Shown: positions 59,660 through 64,000 of the stretch, in pieces
Position numbering within the stretch: the first letter of the stretch is position 1
How the letters are laid out: every line of letters begins with the position of its first letter
Source of the DNA: Harmothoe impar
Lineage: Eukaryota > Annelida > Polychaeta > Phyllodocida > Polynoidae
Direction of reading: 5' to 3'
DNA: 64,000 nt
Assembly: GCA_947462335.1 (NCBI GenBank)
Contig: OX381708.1
Coordinates: 3,596,001 to 3,660,000, forward strand
Notes under the pieces: model-generated
Told to the model about the DNA's origin: nothing
Database searches by the model: none
Seen by the model: the letters and a program-made list of their open reading frames with translations, nothing else
Made by a program: the position numbers and the translations under genes

Positions 59660-60580
59660 AGCTGTAGATGACATGTCCATGGGTTACACTCTGGTGTTGG
59701 AGTCACCATTTAACTAGGACACCTGCCACTCCCTTGTCAACAAAGATGAGCTTATAAATCTGACAAGATGACAACATTTTCTCCAAACCTAATATCCTCG
59801 TGGGTATGAAAACATCCAACGCAGCTGAGCTACTTTCTAGTCTCACTAGTTTAGCCAAACCGAAAAGTTAAATACTTAAGTCATTTTCTTACCATCAACA
59901 TTGCGAATGTCTATATCATTAAAACAGTTATTTCATTTGTATTTTTTCACATCACTGTTTTTCATGAATGTGATCAGAGAATATAGATGGTTAGCGATAT
60001 GTGTGTATTCTAACTTAGCTCTACATGTATATAACTCTACACGTACACGTACATTATGATGCTAGTCTATGTAAGCAGCACGTGAAGCTATTCACAGTGC
60101 GGGTTAGAATGTCGCACACAACTAGGTTTTACCGCAGTTCATGCGACAACTGATATCAAACCTGCATAGATCTAGAAGCTTGATGCCCTTTGATGCTTCT
60201 ACTACCAGTGTATTTACTGTAATATTTGATTTATTTTGTATACTTTCTTTCTGTTTGATTGGTTGATGTGTTAAGTATGTCATGTACAAGTTTGATGTTA
60301 GTAACATGTCCCTGAGTATGACCCTTGTTATAACGTGAACCCCGAGCGGCGCAGTCAGGGTGCCGCCATCTTGGTTGCTATGGAGATGCTGGTTCCCGAG
60401 TTATCAGGAGGAACCAGCAAACACAGAAACGGCAACCTTTATAAAATGCAGACACAGAAATTTGCAAATTGTTCTAAGGTCACTTTAAACCGCTAACACT
60501 ATTAATACTTTTTGTTAAAACCTGTCTATTAGAGTTACAAGCTCACAGCAAACCACTCAAATCTCTTTTTGCAGACTCAT
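59660..60580. other. Intergenic sequence, no gene recognised
   Basis: AT-rich sequence. A short GC-richer patch at 60340-60405 contains GCCGCCATCTTGGTTGCTAT (a YY1-like CCATCTTG next to GTTGCTATGG); this might be promoter-like but no transcript can be attached to it. Confidence 0.4.
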
Positions 60581-60632
60581 TTGACAAAATTCCCCCCAAA
60601 CACAATTACAACAAATCTAGCACGTTTACTTG

Positions 60633-60943
60633 TGCACTCTCCTAGTCATTTCAAGTTTTGTGTGTGCCACTATGGTCGTCGTCCTTCTATGATGTGTCCT
60701 GTGATTTATTCTTAATACGTTCCGTGGTATGTAGTTAATTTGTGTACATAATGTATGTTTTTAATATTTCATCTTTATATCATCTGTATTTAAACTCATC
60801 TTTACATCATCCATAAATATACCTGATGTGCTTCAAAAGATTCATATTTCAACGATTGATAAGGAAACTTTATTATTGACATACTTCCTACCACATGTAC
60901 TTAACCTGTGATTTGTCAATAAAAATATTATCAAACCTAAAAA
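60633..60943 (+). mobile_element. Poly(A)-tailed retroposed fragment with 47-bp target duplication
   Basis: The 311-bp insert ends AATAAAAATATTATCAAACC then a run of A. It lies between two identical 47-bp direct repeats beginning AAAATTCCCCCCAAAC (60586-60632 and 60944-60990). The AATAAA about 20 bases before the A run indicates reverse transcription of a polyadenylated RNA, either a truncated LINE 3' end or a processed 3' untranslated region. The source gene was not recognised. Confidence 0.8.
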
Positions 60944-61598
60944 AAAATTCCCCCCAAACACAATTACAACAAATCTAGCACGTTTACTTGACAGAACACC
61001 GACATCGTCTCTGCCATGAGGAAGGACTTGCGCAAAACTGGGTCTATGTTTTGATATTAAATGTAGCTAGACCGCACAACGCGGCCTAACGTAGATAATG
61101 CCTATTTATGGTGTAGAGTGTACCAGGAGGACCTGGTAGACAGTCATATGGGCTTGGCACCATGAGTCCACCATAAAGTCGTACAGTTACATTATAGCAC
61201 AGTGAGACAAGTCTTGTTGCATTACATGGTCCGTATACTACCGGTACCGGCCACAGCGACACTTTACCTCGCTTTGATTCTCACTTTTATATCTGAGTTT
61301 GTATTTCACCATACTCTTCATTTTGGCTGAGTGTTTCTTATTTTGATTTGTGATACATCATGTTTTCAAACAACACTTATACCGTAAAGTCTCGCATACA
61401 AGCCACCGCTTTAATGTCACGTAAACATTGTGTAATACAGGCGTCATGTACTTTGTAAAACCTTCATCTCTCCCTGTACTGACTTCTTCAGACTCACACA
61501 CAATGGGAGTTTAGTACAATGCCATGTCCCGTTCACACACCACGCCCCCCCCCCCCCCCCCCGCTTGTCTCCTACCCCGGTGTCCGACCCCCGGCGCC

Positions 61599-61705
61599 CT
61601 ACTCGGTCCCGAAGTAGCGCTGCCCGAAGTGGTTGGGTGCGCTGCGGTGAACCTCTGACGTCAAGATCTTCATGTCTGGGAACGACTTGACAACCGACCG
61701 CACCG
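61599..61705 (-). CDS. UPRT: UPRT homologue, last exon
   Basis: The acceptor (TTGTTTACAG|CGGTGC) is at 61706 and the stop TAG at 61599-61601. The exon encodes AVRSVVKSFPDMKILTSEVH and the hallmark C-terminal FGQRYFGTE. The first residue, Ala, is split with the preceding exon (G+CG). The family usually ends in Asp rather than Glu. Confidence 0.93.
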
Positions 61706-62437
61706 CTGTAAACAAAACACACAAATTAATTTACCTGACCATATTATTTTAAGAACCCGGTATATATAAAGGGGCGTGCATGCAAAAACTTTATGACTCT
61801 TCGGGGACACAAAACGTTGCTTAAAGGATTATGCTTTTTTTCCCTTTTTTTTTATCAAAAATGTTCCAAGCACATATTTTTTCCCTCTAATGTTTGTGGA
61901 TATTTTTCTTACTTCCTTTATTCTTTTGATTCCAGTGAATCAATCGAGGTATTTGTTACTGTTGGTGTACTCAAAACTGTGAGTAGAGACCGGTTCTTAA
62001 ATTTTTTTTTAAAGAAAAGTCGCTCACTCCACTTTTTCATGTTTGGGCCACCTTTTTTTGATAACTTGGATTACGGGCTTTTGGCTCCAAATTTTTGGAA
62101 GGGCAGAGGCAAAAAAAACCCAAAAAATCCCTGCCCTACAGGCCTCATTCTACCTTTTTCTGATCAACATGACAGTACATTGTACTTTTTTTTTTTTTGG
62201 TAAAACTCAAAAAATCTCAGAGGGGAAAGGTAAAAAAAAGAAAAAAAAAGAAAATTTTTGTTGCAAAATGCCAAAAATCTCGGCGGCGGATCCGTAATCC
62301 AAGTTATCAAAATAAAACGGTCAATGGTCAGTGACAAAAGATTGTTTCTAAAGGAAATTTCAGTCGCTGGCACCCTATTTTCCAAAAGAGTTTTTGCTTA
62401 CCTGGTATAAATATAGGCAGAATGAATCTAACTTTAC

Positions 62438-62536
62438 CTGGGGGGGTACAGAAGAGGTTGAGTAGGATGATGTTGTGTTCCTCCACCCCGTGTTCCGTCA
62501 GCACGTTGACCGCCCGGATCACCGTGTTCCCCGTAC
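62438..62536 (-). CDS. UPRT: UPRT homologue, penultimate exon
   Basis: The acceptor (TTTGTAG|GTACGG) is at 62537 and the donor (CCCAG|GTAAAG) at 62437. It is 99 nt, phase 1 at both ends. It carries the STGNTV loop, which contacts the phosphates in uracil phosphoribosyltransferases, and IILLNLFCTPP. Confidence 0.93.
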
Positions 62537-62567
62537 CTACAAACACAACACAACAAGGTCCAAACAT

Positions 62568-62794
62568 TGTAAAAAGTTGTGTTTCGGTATCTCGACTGAC
62601 CCTGCCTTTTTGGAGCCTACCCTAATTTTCCTAAGACATTTTTTTTTTTAATTTCTGAGAAAATCATGATATATTCCGTGTTTTCACTAAAGAAATTTTC
62701 CTAACTAAAAAAAGAAAGAATTTAAAAAAAAGAAGCGACCTACCAACCCTATTTATTTTTAGCCATGTTACCAAAAAATTGTCTTAGGCCTAAT
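62568..62794. mobile_element. TTAGGCC-type MITE near UPRT exons
   Basis: GTTGTGTTTCGGTATCTCGA, CTGACCCTGCC on the left, and AGCCATGTTACCAAAAAATT, GTCTTAGGCCTAA on the right. It is the same family as 18560-19708. Confidence 0.65.
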
Positions 62795-62894
62795 GCGGCG
62801 CTCATCATGCTCACGTACCAGACTGCAGTGCTGTTATACAAGGCTAGCATAGCCTCCATAATTGGTGATATTTCTATACATACACTTCTCAGTG

Positions 62895-62970
62895 ACGGAG
62901 CGATAGGTTGTGTTTCCGCGACAGAGGGATAGGTTGTGTTTCCGCGACAGAGGGATAGGTTGTGTTTCCG
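62895..62970. repeat. 25-bp tandem repeat, three units
   Basis: GGATAGGTTGTGTTTCCGCG then ACAGA, three times. It runs into the degenerate UPRT exon fragment. Confidence 0.85.
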
Positions 62971-63002
62971 CCAGGTGCTGCACCTTCCGCTCATTGATGT
63001 CC
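62968..63002 (-). pseudogene. Degenerate fragment of the UPRT 42-nt exon
   Basis: CCGG|ACATCAATGAGCGGAAGGTG matches the first half of the 42-nt exon and its 5' flank. It then runs into a 25-bp tandem repeat and has no donor. It is a remnant of a fourth copy. Confidence 0.6.
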
Positions 63003-63043
63003 GGTTACATTATGTAGTGTGGTATGTAGTTTAGTATAGTATA

Positions 63044-63474
63044 CCGTAAAACCCCGGCTTTAAGACGGATTTTATTTGCTGTTTATTTTTTGCACAAGAC
63101 GGATTATTTCCCTAAGTTGGGGGGTCGTCTTAAAGGCAGGGTTTTGGAAATTTTCAATGTAAAAAAAAAACATGAAAAAATGTGAAGAAAATATGAACGA
63201 CCTTATACCATTTATCAACTTTTCCTTCACTGATCTTAGAAAGTAACATGTATTGTACTGTAAACTGCAAAAGGTTCACGGATTAATGATTAAAAACTTG
63301 CGATTTGGTGACCTGGGGGGGATCTAGGGGCTGGACAGGACCCCAAAAGTCGGGGGTCGTCTTAAAGGTGGGGTTTTCCAAAATGTCATAATTTTTTTGC
63401 ACAAGACGGATTTTTTTTCTAAAGTTGGGGGGTCGTCTTAAAGGCGGGGTCGTCTTAAAGCCGGGGTTTTACGG
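63044..63474. mobile_element. CCGTAAAACCCCGGC-ended MITE in a UPRT intron
   Basis: The ends are CCGTAAAACCCCGGCTTTAA and complement, with TA outside both. The internal AAGTTGGGGGGTCGTCTTAA repeats three times. Confidence 0.78.
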
Positions 63475-63538
63475 TATGTAGTATAGTATGTATAGTATAT
63501 GTATAGTATATGTAGTATACAGTATAGCGTCTACTTAC

Positions 63539-63580
63539 TCATGATGGGGTACATGAGCAGTACCTTCCACTCGTTGATGT
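63539..63580 (-). CDS. UPRT: UPRT 42-nt exon, copy 1 (nearest the downstream exon)
   Basis: It encodes DINEWKVLLMYPIM, ending A|GTAAGT, and joins in phase to the STGNTV exon. It differs from the other copies by one codon (Trp instead of the conserved Arg). The acceptor is a bare CCAG with a weak pyrimidine tract. It is one of three tandem copies; only one can be used if the family length is kept. Confidence 0.55.
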   Translation of the reverse strand, partial: TSTSGRYCSCTPS

Positions 63581-63688
63581 CTGGTTACATTATGTAGTGT
63601 GGTATATGTGGTATATGTATGTGTATGTGTAGTATATGTATGTGTAGTATATGCATGTTATGTAGTATACAGTATAGCGTCTACTTAC

Positions 63689-63730
63689 TCATGATGGGGT
63701 ACATGAGCAGTACCTTCCGCTCGTTGATGT
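63689..63730 (-). CDS. UPRT: UPRT 42-nt exon, copy 2
   Basis: It encodes DINERKVLLMYPIM with the same acceptor (CCAG) and donor (A|GTAAGT). The Arg matches the family consensus. The unit repeats with about 150-205 bases of TATATG-rich intron sequence. Confidence 0.55.
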   Translation of the reverse strand, partial: TSTSGRYCSCTPS

Positions 63731-63893
63731 CTGGTTACATGTATGTAGTGTAGTATATGTATGTGTATATGTAGTATATGTAGTATATATAGTATAGTAT
63801 ATGTATGTATATGTAGTATATATATAGTATATGTAGTATATATAGTATAGTATATGTATAGTATATGTAGTATATAGTATAGCGTGTACTTAC

Positions 63894-63935
63894 TCATGAT
63901 GGGGTACATGAGCAGTACCTTCCGCTCGTTGATGT
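63894..63935 (-). CDS. UPRT: UPRT 42-nt exon, copy 3
   Basis: This exon is identical in sequence to copy 2. It is the most upstream copy in the window; more copies may lie past position 64000. Its length is a multiple of three and both ends are phase 1, so skipping or including copies would not shift the frame. Confidence 0.55.
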   Translation of the reverse strand, partial: TSTSGRYCSCTPS

Positions 63936-64000
63936 CTGGTTACACTATGTAGTGTAGTATATGTAGTGTATGTAGTATATGTATAGTATAGGTATGTTTT

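Larger units (their letters stand above)
61599..63935 (-). other. UPRT: UPRT homologue, 3' part of gene
   Basis: The exons, in transcribed order, are a 42-nt exon (three copies), 62438-62536 and 61599-61705. Spliced, they give (D)INERKVLLMYPIM-STGNTVIRAVNVLTEHG, EEHNIILLNLFCTPP, then AVRSVVKSFPDMKILTSEVH and a C-terminus APNHFGQRYFGTE. These match the last third of uracil phosphoribosyltransferase family proteins (human UPRT has LLMYPILSTGNTV, LLSLFSTPHG and THFGQKYFGTD). The family transfers phosphoribose from PRPP to uracil in pyrimidine salvage, although animal UPRT proteins are reported to lack clear activity. The N-terminal exons lie beyond position 64000. Confidence 0.92.
63480..64000. 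repeat. TAGTATATGTA-rich tandem region enclosing the duplicated UPRT exons
   Basis: TAGTATATGTATAGTATATG simple sequence separates three copies of a ~75-bp block (TATAGCGTCTACTTACTCAT ... CGTTGATGTCTGGTTACAT) that contains the 42-nt exon. Confidence 0.85.

Noticed and set aside
61444..61722. 92-codon minus-strand frame
   Set aside because: It is out of frame with the UPRT last exon, which ends FGQRYFGTE in the correct phase.
1..64000. tRNA or rRNA genes
   Set aside because: None with recognisable A and B boxes or conserved rRNA words were seen; short inverted repeats all belong to repeat families.

Overview
This is eukaryotic, animal nuclear DNA: spliced genes with short exons, GT-AG introns of several kb, many non-autonomous DNA transposons, minisatellites and one 200-base assembly gap. 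The gene set (a lebercilin-type cilium protein, an SH3BGRL-like protein, a uracil phosphoribosyltransferase homologue) and the heavy MITE load suggest a marine invertebrate such as a mollusc or amphioxus. The sequence alone does not settle the species.

Three genes can be assembled exon by exon with matching splice phases. (1) A lebercilin (LCA5) homologue on the minus strand: first coding exon at 35562-35772, then exons at 20422-20663, 18363-18504 and 17618-17766. Its 3' exons are not seen. (2) An SH3BGRL-type thioredoxin-fold protein on the plus strand, apparently complete in four exons (43251-43295, 47146-47331, 49674-49736, 51708-51719; 101 aa). (3) The 3' end of a UPRT homologue on the minus strand (61599-61705, 62438-62536, and a 42-base exon present in three tandem copies at 63539, 63689 and 63894). 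A probable fourth gene on the minus strand, of unknown function, lies inside LCA5 intron 1 (25537-25579 plus 23436-23832).

The dominant large-scale structure is a duplication. Positions 1-17296 (copy A) match 28439-40274 (copy B) in the same orientation, including the first LCA5 exon. The copies differ by a few percent of bases and by at least six mobile-element presence/absence differences. Copy A ends exactly at the assembly gap. It is therefore either a real tandem duplication that carries a second LCA5 first exon, or two alleles of a very heterozygous diploid assembled in series.

Region by region: 1-7.1 kb is copy A with a 5.9-kb foldback-type element. 7.1-17.3 kb is the rest of copy A, with a 37-bp CRE-containing minisatellite and a 29-bp minisatellite. 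17.3-20.7 kb holds the gap and LCA5 exons 4 to 2. 20.7-28.4 kb is LCA5 intron 1 with a 1.2-kb TA-flanked transposon and the unknown gene. 28.4-40.4 kb is copy B. 40.4-43.2 kb has an inverted-repeat element and a hAT-like MITE. 43.25-51.7 kb is SH3BGRL, with a 1.7-kb hAT-like element in intron 2. 51.7-61.5 kb is mostly non-coding, with satellite repeats, MITEs and two insertions flanked by unusually long (47 and 49 bp) direct repeats. 61.6-64 kb is the UPRT 3' end. Nearly all other open frames are artefacts of repeats.
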